Source of the DNA: Neurospora intermedia
Lineage: Eukaryota; Ascomycota; Sordariomycetes; Sordariales; Sordariaceae
Length of the DNA: 64,000 nucleotides
Reading direction: 5' to 3'
Assembly (NCBI GenBank): GCA_037102815.1
Contig: BTPP01000002.1
Location: forward strand, 6,037,464 to 6,101,463
Of this stretch, positions 11,130 through 22,653 are shown in pieces. Position 1 is the stretch's first letter. Each line of letters begins with the position of its first letter. The notes below the pieces were generated by a model. The model was not told the DNA's origin and did no database searches. It was given only the letters and a program-made list of their open reading frames with translations. The position numbers and the translations under genes are program-made.

Positions 11130-11660
11130 TCACACCAGCAATCCAACAGCCAACAGGGCCCAAACTCCCACCCCAAACAATGTCGTCCTCGAACGCGCCG
11201 CGGTGTTCTTCACTTGCCCGCCACTAATATACCTCGAGATTCCCGTCTTAGCCCTTATACAGTAGCTCATTTCGTCAAGAACCGCACCCTCCTCGAGCTT
11301 CTGCCCACCTCGTGTTTTAAGAAAGGTGTCTGGAATCAAGCACCACAAGACGCATCCTTCAAAGCCGTAATCGCCACTAATGTGCACCTCGTTGGGGGCG
11401 CAGCAATTGGTCATGCCCACGAACGATTCGTTCCAGTTGGGAATAACAAAAACGCTGCGGTCCATGGGTAGACCGGGGATGTTCTGGAGGTCGGGGAGGG
11501 CATCATGGTCGCACGTGCGGTTGGCGGACATTTCGGTGGTGGGTGGCTGTACGATCTTGTTAGTCTGGTTGATATCATACCAAAAACAGCCGTTGGACAT
11601 ACCAGATGGTCCTGCAGTGCTGAAATGTGGCAGCTTTTTGCTCAGGAATCGCGATAGCAA
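11130..11660 (-). CDS. Cysteine-containing protein with GPI-anchor-like C-terminus
   Basis: Open frame of 176 residues, family unknown to me. The body holds paired cysteines (TNCC, GCVLWC, SYC, TC) and possible N-glycosylation sites. The C-terminus is Thr/Ala/Ser then a 17-residue hydrophobic tail (FGVGVWALLAVGLLV) with nothing after it, as in GPI-anchored proteins. The 5' end is unsettled. A good intron shape exists at 11547-11602 (GTATGT donor, ACTAAC branch, TACAG acceptor), but reading through it keeps the frame open and splicing it needs another upstream exon, perhaps starting at an ATG near 11751. The body after 11546 is the secure part. Likely cell-surface. Confidence 0.55.
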   Translation of the reverse strand: MLSRFLSKKLPHFSTAGPSGMSNGCFWYDINQTNKIVQPPTTEMSANRTCDHDALPDLQNIPGLPMDRSVFVIPNWNESFVGMTNCCAPNEVHISGDYGFEGCVLWCLIPDTFLKTRGGQKLEEGAVLDEMSYCIRAKTGISRYISGGQVKNTAARSRTTLFGVGVWALLAVGLLV

Positions 11661-13185
11661 ATGTTGGTTGTGGGATGCAAAGCAAAGGGATGATGTTGGT
11701 CTAGGGAAGTGGACTACATAAAGACTCTTACCCTTGTAAAAGCCAAGACATAAGGCGTATTAATGGGCACTTTTTGCGGCCGTGATACTGGGCTAACACT
11801 GGTTTGATTCGATGTAGTATTGACAAGGTGCCAGTGTAACTGGGGCTTGGTACCCTTGACTCTTGGGCAGTGACTGGTTCATGTCTTTATCCACAGCTGG
11901 TATCTGCACGGATCTAAAACCGACCCAATCGACTGGAAACGACTATAAGCACAGCACAAAGATGGACCGTTGGCGCCAACAAGCTCTTGGCTGAACAGCC
12001 TGAATGCCATAGGGGTTTCTTAGCCAACCACTACGTCTGGAGCGATATCACCTCAAGGTCAACTGATCATGGGAGAGGCACAGTTGGCGAACAAAGTTTG
12101 TGTGAGGTTGAGGTTAAGAATACATTGGTATTTGGGAAGATGGGGACATGCGATTCGAGATAAAGTTTCGATGTACAGGAAACCGTGTGCTGGACGAGTG
12201 AGCAGATTGGAGACGACTGGCGCGAGATTCCCTACTGGGGGAATGCCTTTGAACCTCAGATGCTAACGTCGATGGTGAAAGGAAGCACGTCTGTATGGAT
12301 ATGAGCGCATGGTATATTTCGTGGTAGGCCTTCGAGACTCGGGTGCAAGCCTGGGTTTAGACTCGGATATTGTATGTGTTCGGTTGGGACAGCTTCGCGA
12401 CGACGGGACGAGATCGTAAATGGTAGAGAGGCATGGCAGATTGAGGGACGACACGATGCTTTAAATGAGTCACTGTGTTGATGCTGGTCAGTACCTGAAG
12501 CACGCAAGAGCCGAAGAAAGATGGGAAGCTTACTCTGGTAGATATACCTACCTCGGAAGACTGGCATGGTAGGCAAACAGGACCATAGCCGCGGATGTCT
12601 TGCATTTCCTCACCCCTGATTTCGACCTTTTGTTATCGTGCATGCAAATCTCTCCCGGGTCCCTGTGTTTGTCAAGTTCCACCGCGACATTGACGAGATG
12701 AACAGCCTTTGTGCATCTTGGGCTATGCTAGGGCCGTGTCGACAATGATATGTGGCGACAGGTAAGGGCGATGGACTGTCCCATACAGCCGAGTGGTCGA
12801 GGATATGCAGTGTTCTTCTGAATCTGGTCTCGGGCCGTAGTCGGAGACAATTGCGTGCTCGATCGGGATACTGGCTAGCGGAGTCGGGAGGCAACACGAT
12901 GCTGTGATGGGAAGCAAGGTCAGCTTAAACACACTGAATCGAAAGGAGAGACAGACTGACCGATAGCTAATTGACTCGTCGATCAAAAGATTGGGATTCC
13001 TGCGAGTGAAGACGTTCTGATGCCGGTCGGGGACGATTGAAGCAAACAGAGTGCAGAATGCATGGTGCAGGAACGACCGGCATTCGCAGGAAGCAGAATG
13101 CAAGGAACATCGAATCAAGAAAACAAAAGACCGTTGTAACAAAATGCGCTATAAAATTCTATCATCATTCACAAGTTGCAATGCA
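11661..13185. other. Intergenic, no supported gene
   Basis: About 1.5 kb. It may contain the 5' exon of the GPI-type gene (near 11720-11751). Otherwise only short open frames without domains on both strands, plus the catalase 3' flank at the right. No repeat or RNA gene recognised. Confidence 0.4.
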
Positions 13186-14793
13186 TCACTCATCCTTTGA
13201 ATCCTTACACCTCATTCCCTTCCCCTTTACCGGCGCCTTGTCGTGCTCAATGCCCGCACCGCCCTTCTTCTCAAGCTCATCCAACTCCCTTTGGATAGCT
13301 TCGCCCACCTCCTGATCAACCTTACTAAACATCTCGACTGTCTTCTTCTGCACCTCCGGCAACGCCTTGCCCACATGCGCCGCCACGTTCTTGGCAAACC
13401 GCTTGTCTTCTCCGGTCTCCTTAAAGATCTTCCACAGATCCCTCGGCTGCTCGAAATCGAGGTCGGTCACTTCCGAGGTGAACAAGGCAACCTTACCGGC
13501 CCACTCGTCGTGAGCGACATCAGGGGGACCGAAACGCATGGGACGGAAGGAAGACCGCACATAATCCGGGTCGCCGCCATAGTTACCGTCTACGCGCATT
13601 GGACCGTCACGCTGGTACGGAGAATAGACGTGCAAGGCGCGGTTGCAAGGGAGTTGTTGGTAGTTGGGTCCGACACGGTAGCGGGCGGCATCAGGGTAGG
13701 AGAACATTCTAGCCTGGAGCATGGGATCGGCGCTAGGGCCAATGCCAGGGACCATGGTGGAGGGGGAGAAGGCGGCTTGCTCGATATCCTGGAAGTGGTT
13801 TTCCGGGTTCTTGTTAAGCCTGAGTTTACCGATGGGACGCAGAGGATAGTCCCGATGCGACCAGGTCTGCGTAATGTCAAAGATGTTGTACCGGTAGGTT
13901 TCGGCGTCCTTGGGGTCCATGATCTGGAAGTACATGGTCCAGGTGGGGTAGTCGCCGCGCTCAATGGCATTGTACATGTCCTTGATGTGGTAGTCGGGTT
14001 CTTCGCCGGCCAGTCGGAGGGCTTCGTCGGACTCGAGGTTCTTGATGCCGGCATCGGGCTTCAAGTGGATCTTGACGTACTTGAACGTGCCGTCCTCGGG
14101 CTTGCCGAACTTGTAGGTGTGGTTGCCAAAGGCGTTGACATTGCGGAGAGAGGCGGGGATGCCACGGCCGCCAAAGAGCTGCATCAGGCAGTGGACGCCT
14201 TCTTGGTTGTTGTTGTGGAAATCCCAGAACATGGTCGAGTCGGGCACGTTGGTCTGGGGGTGACGCTTGTGGGAGCGGTTGAGACTGGGGAACTTGACGG
14301 GATCGCGGATGAAGAAGACGGGCAGGTCATTGCCGACAAAGTCCCAGTTGCCCTCCTCGGTGAAGAACTTGACAGCGAAACCGCGGATATCACGAACCGT
14401 GTCCGCAGAGCCCTTCTCGCCCGCCACCGTGGAAATACGGGCCAAGACCTTGGTCTTCTTTCCGACCTTGTTGAGAAAGTCAACAGATGTAAAGTCCGAG
14501 ACATCTTCCGTGCACTCAAACTCTCCCCAGGCACCGGCGGCCTTGGCGTGGACGACACGTTCGGGGATGCGTTCTCGGGGGAAGTGTGCGAGGGTCTCGA
14601 TCAACTGGGTGTCTGCGAGGAGAGAGAGGGCTCCGCCACGAGGCTTCGAGCCCATCAGGACCGTGGCAGCCGAAGGGTCCTGAACGGGGCGTCCCTCGGC
14701 AAGTGTGTAAACTGGTGCGTCGTTCTAGAAGAAGTAGAGGTCAGTATGGGCGGATCTTGTGGAGGGCACAAAAGACAAACTTACTGAAGACAT
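13186..14793 (-). CDS. cat-4: Small-subunit monofunctional haem catalase
   Basis: Breaks down hydrogen peroxide to water and oxygen. Exons 14785-14793 (9 bp, MSS) and 13186-14724; the 60-bp intron has GTAAGT and TCTAG ends, giving 515 residues. Active site: the ERIPERVVHAK motif with catalytic His; the Asn in FVGNDLPVFF; the proximal Tyr haem ligand in RMFSYPDAARYR. Length fits small-subunit (about 500-residue) catalases rather than the 700-residue fungal type. Two positions differ from the common consensus: HAKAAGAW for HAKGAGAF and PDAARYR for PDTxRHR. No C-terminal SKL-like peroxisomal signal is present (end KDSKDE), although this class is often peroxisomal. The symbol is by family logic in Neurospora, where cat-4 is the small-subunit enzyme. 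Confidence 0.95.
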
Positions 14794-17399
14794 GATGGCG
14801 ATGATGGTAAAATATGGCGTGGGATACTATGCTGAGACAACATCCGAACCTCCTAGATCACGGCTGCTGTCTTTATATCGGGTTGGATGTTGACATCGCC
14901 ATGATTGTCTCCCTGGTGGTGACCGGTGGGTCTCCTATCGCGACTGGATACCATGACATCACCACTTGCTGGAACCCAACTTGCACACGCACAACGTCCG
15001 ACGAAGGAGAGCATACACGCGACATCCGTGGTCTCCGGGCCAAGGCAATTGCACGAACGAGCCATGTTTGTGGCTGTAGTGGAGTGGATTATCTAGTTAT
15101 GTGTTGTCCATGATGCTGTTTGGTCCTTGATTCGAGTGCAATGTTTCCTTTGTCAGCACCGTTTTCGGGTTGCTGTCCAGGGCCCTGTTTGCCTTCCATT
15201 GCCAACATCATCGGAGGAAACCGGTGCGCTGAACCCTCAGATATCGCGAGAGCCGTTGCTACACGTCACTTGGGTGTAACCAGACTGGAGGAGTAGAGAC
15301 TCGAGACATGCTTTCGACATTCGTGTTGGGGATGTTGCAGTCACTTGGCTGGCGTCCATCTAAAGCGACCAGAACCCGAGTCGTCGGAGGTAGTGGCAGC
15401 AAAAGCCCATTTGGAATGATGGAAAGGTCGGAGTGAAAGCCCAGCATACAAAGTCGGCACGTCGTATTCGATCGCAATAGCCACTTCCAATGGACTCTTC
15501 TGCATTGTCAGGACAATAAGTCGCGGCCATTGGCTATGTTTCTCGTCGGATGGTAGCGAAAAGGAAGGTGGGTCCTCAGAGATCGCATCCGACCGAAACA
15601 CATCAAGTCGTCCGCGACCCTGTCGGCGTGGTCAAGACGGAAGAGTGGGGGAAGTCCCAAAGGCCAAGGAGTCATTAAACAGCGTCGCTGGGCATCGAAG
15701 ACAAGCGCTGAGGCTCTTGATGGACAAGACAGTCAGTGTTGTTGTGAAGATGCTGAGAATGCAGGATAAACCACCCAATCAGCCAGATTAGTGAAGGGTG
15801 AAAGCTGAGCCACTAGCGGGCACACTGCGCGGCACTCGGAGATCGGCGGAATATCGTCGACATTGTTGCCGTCGGTGAAGAATGCGATATTTTCTTGCGA
15901 GAACATGCGCTGGCGAGCCTTAGTTTGCATGTAGTTTGATGATGTATAGGTAATCAGAGGTTTGAAGTCGTTATCATTCCCCACGAAATGTCATTTCCGA
16001 AGTGCATCCAGTCGAAGGTGTCGCTCCCAAACCGAGACAAGCGAGCGGACGAGACAGGCCGAATTGACCGGAATGACGACGCACGGCCGTGCAGCCGGCA
16101 CGACTGTAGCCGCCATTGACCAATCACAGCCCCCAGAAAATTTTTGTCAGGGGGAAAAAGGCGGGGGTGGGTGTTGGATGCTGCCTTCCGCACGTGAAGA
16201 CAGGCCTCCATGTCTTCAGCCCGTGCTCCTCGCATTGCGTGATTGAACCCCGGAGGCTCTGAAATCTGTTGGTTCGCGGGGGGAGGCCTGAAGTGTGTTT
16301 GAATTCCTGACAACCTTCATTTGGTAATGAAGATCAGTGGCCACGGCCCGTCGGGCGATAGACAAGGGCCGACAGGGACTGTCAAGAAGTGTCAGCAAGT
16401 GTGGGGCCAAGCTGTCAAGGCAACCTCAGAACACGGACTGCAACCCAACAGCGTGGGTGTGCAGTGCGCTCAGACTGCATGGTCATGAAGAAATCATCAA
16501 CGAGACGACACAATGAGACGAACTCACCCACATCAAACCAGGGGCACACCCGCCCATTGGTGTTCTGGAAGGCGGGCCAATTTCGAGAATTCTGCTCTGT
16601 TGGTTCGGGTGGCGTTTCGTCCATGCATGGAAATCTTCCGATGTGTGGCTGCCCCGGCGCATTGAGTGTGCCAACCCTAACCTTCCCGAAAAGACGGCAT
16701 CGCCAATCCCGTTCGAGAACACCGGTGAAAAGCGCAGAGGTAATGTCGGTCGCTGTTCCCACTGCGGAAGCTCCAAGACTTTGACAACGACGCTAGAGAT
16801 ATCATCAAAGATAACTCCTCAGCGCGCCTCAAATCCACCATTCAGATGGCCTGGCCTGGCCACCCCCGCCGATCCTGATAACACCCCCCTCCCCTCGGGC
16901 TCCACCCGGCTAGAACCGGTAGCGCACGCTTTGCCCAGAGCAGTCTTGCCTCTCCAGAGTCACATCTCCGACACAGGCAAGTGGAAAAAAGCTAGCGCGT
17001 ACCCATCTGCTACCGTGACGCTTCACGCCCAGAGTACAACTTGAACTGAGTCAATAACCCCAGACCCCTCCCCGTCATACAATTATCTTTCTTGCTGATC
17101 CCGTCCCTTCGCACTACAGTCCAGTCCACTAGAAGCACTCCAGCCACGTTCCTTGATTCCACTTGTCCTGCACAATTCTGCCCTGGCCGAAACCTTAAAG
17201 ACGCAGTTGGCAGAAGGGTCCAACTCCAGCGCGTCCGGTCCTCGCCGTCTCTTCGCCACAACTCCAGACGACATCAATTCCCTCTCGTCCCATCTTTGGC
17301 TCAAGAAGCGCAAAGACCACAACCTACACCGCACCGCCCGACAACGACTGTCCTAGCAACCCTCAGCTGAGCGACAAAGAGACCTATACATACATAAAC
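14794..17399. promoter_or_regulatory. Long divergent intergenic region, catalase and permease promoters
   Basis: 2.6 kb between two divergent genes. No open frame here has a recognisable domain. It must include the promoters of both genes and, near 17000-17399, a pyrimidine-rich probable leader of the permease with several upstream ATGs. The length would suit a regulated permease promoter, but I see no named operator. Confidence 0.4.
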
Positions 17400-19162
17400 A
17401 TGGCGGTGCGAGAAAGTACGCCGCCGGCGCCAGCGAGTCCCGGCTCCTCCGCTGCCGGATCGCCACCCGGAAGCGCAACCAAAAAGGACTTTGTCAAGGA
17501 ACAGTCCACCGCTGATGACGATGCGGCCTCCTTTGCCGAGCACAACGCCGGTCCCGAGCTGAAGCGCAGGCTCAAGTCTCGCCATTTGCAAATGATTGCC
17601 ATTGGTATGTAACTCGGGATGCAATTTTCTCTCCGGCAGGACACCGACTGACTGACAGCATAGGTGGTACTATTGGTACTGGTCTCTTCATCGGTTCCGG
17701 CAGTGCCCTCGCCAAGTCGGGCCCTGCTGGCGTCCTCATCGGCTACTGCTTTATCGCCTCCATTGTCTACAGCATCATGATGTCCCTCGGTGAAATGGCC
17801 ACCTACGTCCCCGTTACCGGCGGTTTCACCACGTACGCGGCTCGCTTCGTCGACAGCTCTCTCGGTTTCTCCATGTCGTGGATCTACTGGTTCTCCTGGG
17901 CCATTACCTTTGCGCTCGAGCTGGTCGCTACTGGTCTGATCATTCAGTATTGGGACGACTCTCTGTCCATCGGTATTTTCATCGCCATCTTCTGGGTCGT
18001 CATTTTCGTCATCAACCTGTTCCCCGTGTCCTGGTACGGCGAGGCTGAATTCTGGATGTCCTCTGTCAAGGTTATCACCGTTCTCGGCTTCCTCATCTTC
18101 GGCATCTGCATCAACGCCGGCGCCGGTCAGCAGGGCTACATTGGCTTCAAGTACTGGCACGAGCCGGGTGCTTTTGCTCCCTACATTGTTGACCCTAGCC
18201 GCCCTGTCGCCAAGTGGGTTGGTTTCTGGTCCGTCATGATCCAGGCCGGCTTCTCCTTCCAGGGCACCGAGCTTGTCGGTATCGCTGCTGGCGAGACCGA
18301 AGACCCGCGCCGCAACGTCCCCCGTGCGATCCGCATGACCTTTTACCGTATCTTCCTCTTCTTCATCATGACTGTCTTCTTCATCGGCATCCTCATCCCC
18401 TACGACAACAAGGACCTGAACAATGGCGGCTACACCGCGGCTGCCTCTCCCTTTGTTATTGCGGCCCAGCTCGCCGGCGTCAAGGTCCTACCCGACATCA
18501 TCAACGCTGTTTTGCTTACTGTCGTCCTCTCTGCCGCCAACTCCAACGTCTACTCGGGCTCTCGTGTCCTCGTCTCCCTCGCCAACGACGGCATGGCCCC
18601 CAAGTGGTTCAAGTTGACCACCAAGTCCGGCGTCCCCTATATTGCCGTCATGTTTACCTCGGCGTTTGGTTTCCTCGGCTTCCTCAACCTCTCTCCCAAC
18701 GGCAGCCAGGCCTTCGACTGGCTTCTCAACATTTCGGGCGTCGCGGGTTTCATCGCCTGGTCCGGCATCCTCATCGCCCACCTCCGCTTCATGAAGGGTC
18801 TTGAGGCGCACGGCATCCCCCGCTCCAAGCTGCCCTATCGCGCCACCTGGGCCCCTTACTACGTCTACTACGCCCTGTTCTTCTGCATCTTGATTACCCT
18901 GACCCAAGGCTTCACCGCGTTCATGCCCTGGAACGTCGAAGACTTCTTCGTGGCGTACGTGTCGCTCATCATTTTTGCTGTCCTGTACCTGGGCCACAAG
19001 CTCTATACCCTCGTTGTCTATGGCGCTGCGGCGTGTAAGCCGGTCTCTGCCAAGGACATGGATGTTACTACTGGGTCTTTGGATCTGGATGCCGAGATCC
19101 CCGACGAGGTCGAGGAGCCTACGAGTATCTGGAAGAAGATTGGAACGGGTATCATGGGTTAA
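17400..19162 (+). CDS. Amino-acid permease, YAT/APC family
   Basis: Exons 17400-17604 and 17664-19162; 59-bp intron (GTATGT, CTGAC branch, ATAG), phase 1; 567 residues. A hydrophilic cytosolic N-terminus of about 60 residues precedes 12 predicted membrane spans. The first span carries the family hallmark GGTIGTGLFIGSG, followed by SLGEMATYVPVTGGF and the W-rich third span. GTELVGIAAGETEDPRRNVPRAI in the middle is the standard YAT loop. Expected role: proton-coupled uptake of amino acids at the plasma membrane, similar to general or proline permeases of fungi. Substrate cannot be read from sequence. The coding bias is strongly C-ending, suggesting high expression. Confidence 0.95.
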
Positions 19163-19541
19163 GGGGATGGTATAATGGAAGGTTTGATGTACGTTATGGG
19201 TTACGAACGATGGATGAGGAGTGGATTGGATATGAACAGGGAACGATGGAACGGGCATATACACGATGCCTTGTAATTTCTGTTTATACAAGCGACTTAT
19301 GTTGAATTTTCGTTTTTCTGGATGTACACTCAAAAAAGAAGGCGGCGGTGTTACATAGAATGATACCCCGGTGCAGCTAGACAAAAAAGATAGTAATTCA
19401 CTGCATGTTTTGAACGGCAATGTGTGTGGTCCTTCAATTTCCTGACATATATCAAGCAGCCGCATCCATGTGTGGAAGGCATGGTTGCTCGGTTTACTTG
19501 AAACAAGCACGGCATGGAAATCGAACCACGGGAGTCTGGAT
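19163..19541. other. Convergent 3' region
   Basis: 379 bp between two convergent genes; 3' UTRs expected. No other signal seen. Confidence 0.4.
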
Positions 19542-20293
19542 TTACTGCCCCTTCCTCCTCTGCCTCTCCTCCATAGCCTCGTCAGCAACCTTGATCCTCC
19601 CCAGGATCCTCCTAGCCATGTCAACAGCCATAATGCTGGCTGTTTGTCTGTTGTCAGCATCTCTGTGATTGATCATTTGATTAAGAACGGGGCAACTTAC
19701 GAACCAAAAACCACGGCCCAAAGAACTGCAAAACCATGGTCCTTTTCGCCTCCTCGCTATACACGGCCGGATCCCAATACCCGACATCGTAGATGCACAC
19801 CAAGGTAGTCAAGGCCGTCTCCAGCGCATACACGAGGAAAAGAAGCTCATCCCGTCCCGTGGTTCCCTTTCTTTTCACTGCCAACAGAAAGAATCCGTAG
19901 AGCACCACGGGCAAGGTGAAGCCGAATTCGAGATACAAGAACAAACCGATCCAGGAGTCGTGGGAGCCCGGGACGGAGGTGGAGGGAGACCACTGTACGA
20001 TGGGGTCGTTGTATTGGGCGATGTAGTCTTGGCGGGCTAGGTGGAAGATGTGTAGCGGGGCGGAGGGGGAGGAGTACCAGGACGAAGGGTAGAAGTGGAG
20101 GGCGTCGATGACTAGGAGGGGGTGAGGTTAGTGACTTTGGAGGTAGCGTAGGGACGGATATGGTTCCGTGGTCTCGGGAAGGCCGAGCCTGGCAGCTGAT
20201 ATCAAGAGGGAACGTACAAAGAATGATGGGGATCGACAGCGCGAACCACGCCAGCCAGACGTAGTTCAGGCGGGATTCGTTGTAGACGGCCAT
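19542..20293 (-). CDS. EXPERA-domain membrane protein, TMEM97/sigma-2 type
   Basis: Exons 20218-20293, 19701-20111 and 19542-19639; introns of 106 bp and 61 bp with GTACGT/CCTAG and GTAAGT/ACAG ends; 194 residues. The product has four hydrophobic spans. The order is an N-terminal span (WLAWFALSIPIILF), a loop with IDALHFYP, a span with LYLEFGFTLPVVLYG, then ELLFLVYALETALTT and a short basic tail. This matches the EXPERA domain of TMEM97 and fungal Ema19-like proteins: endoplasmic-reticulum sterol handling or mitochondrial-precursor quality control in known members. Function here is inferred from the family. Confidence 0.75.
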
Positions 20294-20619
20294 TTTGTTT
20301 GTTGATCGGACGTCCTTCACCTGTCTTGACGAATGAACGATGGTGGTTGCGAAAGGACGGAAGGCGGTGCGTGTCTGAAAGATTGTTGACCCCAGATTCC
20401 CCAAATTGGAGGGCCGGGGAAAGCTGACAGTGATGCCCAATCGGCTGGCGTGAACGGCAAGCTACCCCTGACCCCTGCAGACTAGGGGGGTGTACACCGA
20501 AGGTGAACAGGGCCGCGCCAGTGCCACTGCACCACGACATACGCCTCGACTCCCAGGGTGTCGTCCATCAAGCATCAAGGATAAAGAAACATTACATTAT
20601 CGTATCGACATCTATCACA
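20294..20619. other. Intergenic
   Basis: 326 bp upstream of the EXPERA gene and downstream of the next minus-strand gene. It should hold the EXPERA promoter; nothing else seen. Confidence 0.35.
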
Positions 20620-21671
20620 TCAATCCGCCCTCTTCCCAGGCTGGTAACCCCAACCATTACCCACGCCCCCACCGTATCCCAACGGGGTCGCTCCTCCCAA
20701 GCTCCTCCCCTTCAGCCTCTGCGGCAACACGCTCCCAAAGAACCAAACACTGCTCACACACACGCCCGCTCCAAACGACAACAGAGCGTAGAAGACGGTG
20801 CTGGCGTAGATGTGCCCTCCCATGCCCTGCCACTCCACCTTGCCCTCCACTCGCGGGAGCTCCGGCGTCGGGAACCATCTGACGGAAAACTGCAGCGGAA
20901 GGGGATCCCCAATCACCAGTCTCCTCGTAGAGCTTCCCTCCATGTGCGTCAGGGGAGAGGTAGAGTACGCCGTAGCGCTATCCAACACCCCTGAATCCTT
21001 CTTGTGCAAATGATGTTTTGGCGTGGAATGCAACAGCACGTTCATGTGCGTCGAGATGTGCATATGGCTGAGTTGCAGCGTCCCAGCCAGCGCAAAGACC
21101 AGCGGGACGTATTCGGTAACATGGGGCTTCTCGCCTACGATCTCGACTTGCGGGGGAGGGCGCGCGGGAAGGCGGCAGGCTAGAGGGGCGTCGGAGTGGA
21201 TGTAGAACTCGAGCAGGTGGAAGAAGGGGTCATCGATCATGGGGATCGTGCAGTTCTGCTCGGTTTCGATGCCGTAGTTGAATTCGAGGGGGGCTTTGGT
21301 TTCTTCGCACATGGGGAAGGGGATCCATTGGATCTCGTGGGCGGGGGTTTCGATGTGTTCGCCGGTTTCTCTGTAGCATTGAGCGGTTAGCATGTGTTCA
21401 GAACAATGAAGGGTTGCGACGGGAACGGCTAGAAGAAAGGAGATGGGACGAAAGATGGAAGAGGCCGTGTCAGGACAGGACAAAAGGGGCATGGAGCTTA
21501 CGAGCTGCGGTTCATGCACTCAACGCGAATGGGAGCGCCATAGTGGTAAGACGGCAACTCATGAGGAGCTATCTCAGCTGCGGCGACATGGGTGGCTAGA
21601 GAGGTAGTAATGGCGACGAGCGGGAGAAGCCACTGACGGCGCGACCGCGATTTGGGGGCGGAAGACAACAT
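20620..21671 (-). CDS. Type I ER/secretory membrane protein, unknown family
   Basis: Exons 21502-21671 and 20620-21370; 131-bp intron (GTAAGC donor, GCTAAC branch, TACAG acceptor), phase 2; 306 residues. Residues 1-31 are a signal peptide (basic start, WLLPLVAITTSLATHVAA core). A lumenal domain of about 210 residues follows with a few Cys (VECMN, PMCEE, NCTIP, ACRLP) and histidine-rich patches. One membrane span at about 244-271 and a short Gly-rich basic tail end the protein. The layout suits an ER-resident chaperone or GPI-pathway accessory subunit, but I do not recognise the family. Confidence 0.7.
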
Positions 21672-22653
21672 TACTACAAGTTATACACTAGAAAGGATCA
21701 TAAGGAATATGGTGCGCCAGGCAAATGGTAAATGGCAAGAAGATTGGAGGCCGGTGTGGGCGACCCTGCGCTCCGGTCTGTCCCGTGAATCGTAATGATT
21801 GCGGTTTGGATGCTTTCCCGTTTGTGGTGTTCAGTTGCCGCCAGGAGTTGGACCTCAAGGTGCCATGCACTGAAGTTCTGGCATATGCATATAGGAATAG
21901 CCTGGTTTTCACGATAAACACCTAGGCTGGCCTCTGCCCGATAAGGCTGACTGGACCAACAGCGATAAGATAAGTACCTAGGCACAGCACCGACCCCACC
22001 ACCTGTTTGTTTCCCGTCCAAACCAACGGCGTCATGTCCATTCTTTTCATGTTTACACATTTGGCCTGACAATTGATCCCGCCGATATATTCCTGACTTC
22101 TCGCGAAGCATCTTTAGTATCGGATGGTCAATGTCCGTGTTCGGCTTATGCTTACCACGGCTCCAACGCCCATCGTCCGACAGCATCGGCCGTTTCCCAG
22201 CTTTCCGCTTCGACGCCATGCCGCACACTACATGTCTCGACTGCCCATGCTTAGCCACCGAATCAGGAGATGAATCGCTGGCAATGACAGACTTTCTGGA
22301 TCGTTTCGCATTGTTATCATCACGTCGCCACTTGTCGAAGTCATCCCGTCGTTGTTTGCTCCACCACCGGGAAGCATGCGATAGCTGAATTCCTCGACAC
22401 GAGATGGATGGGCCACGGCGAACACGTTGGTCCTGGTGAACCTGACAAGTGCCGGGATGATGCCGACGGATCATGAAGCCAGGGCTGGCAGCTACCAGTG
22501 TATTTGGCCTCGGTTTCTGTCTACTGATTTGCTGACTGGATTGCTGTTGTTGTGCGATGCCATCCCTGGTGATAATTGTGTTACCGCAACATCCATCTTC
22601 TAACCGTGATTCACTAATCCGAACCAAGCTTCAGCAGCAACTACAACAGCACA
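21672..22653. other. Intergenic, no supported gene
   Basis: About 1 kb upstream of the ER-protein gene. A 309-codon minus-strand frame (21698-22627) is open but low in hydrophobic residues, rich in Arg/Ser/Gly and has no domain; I leave it uncalled. The stretch includes the ER-protein promoter. Confidence 0.4.

Noticed and set aside
13243-14787. A 514-codon plus-strand frame across the catalase gene
   Set aside because: It is antisense to a well-supported catalase, has Val/Gly/Asp-rich shadow composition, and no domain.
18488-19660. A 390-codon minus-strand frame across the permease 3' half
   Set aside because: Antisense shadow of a strongly biased coding region; no domain.
21698-22627. A 309-codon minus-strand frame
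   Set aside because: Arg/Ser/Gly/Gln-rich with almost no hydrophobic core, no splice partner and no family; kept as intergenic.
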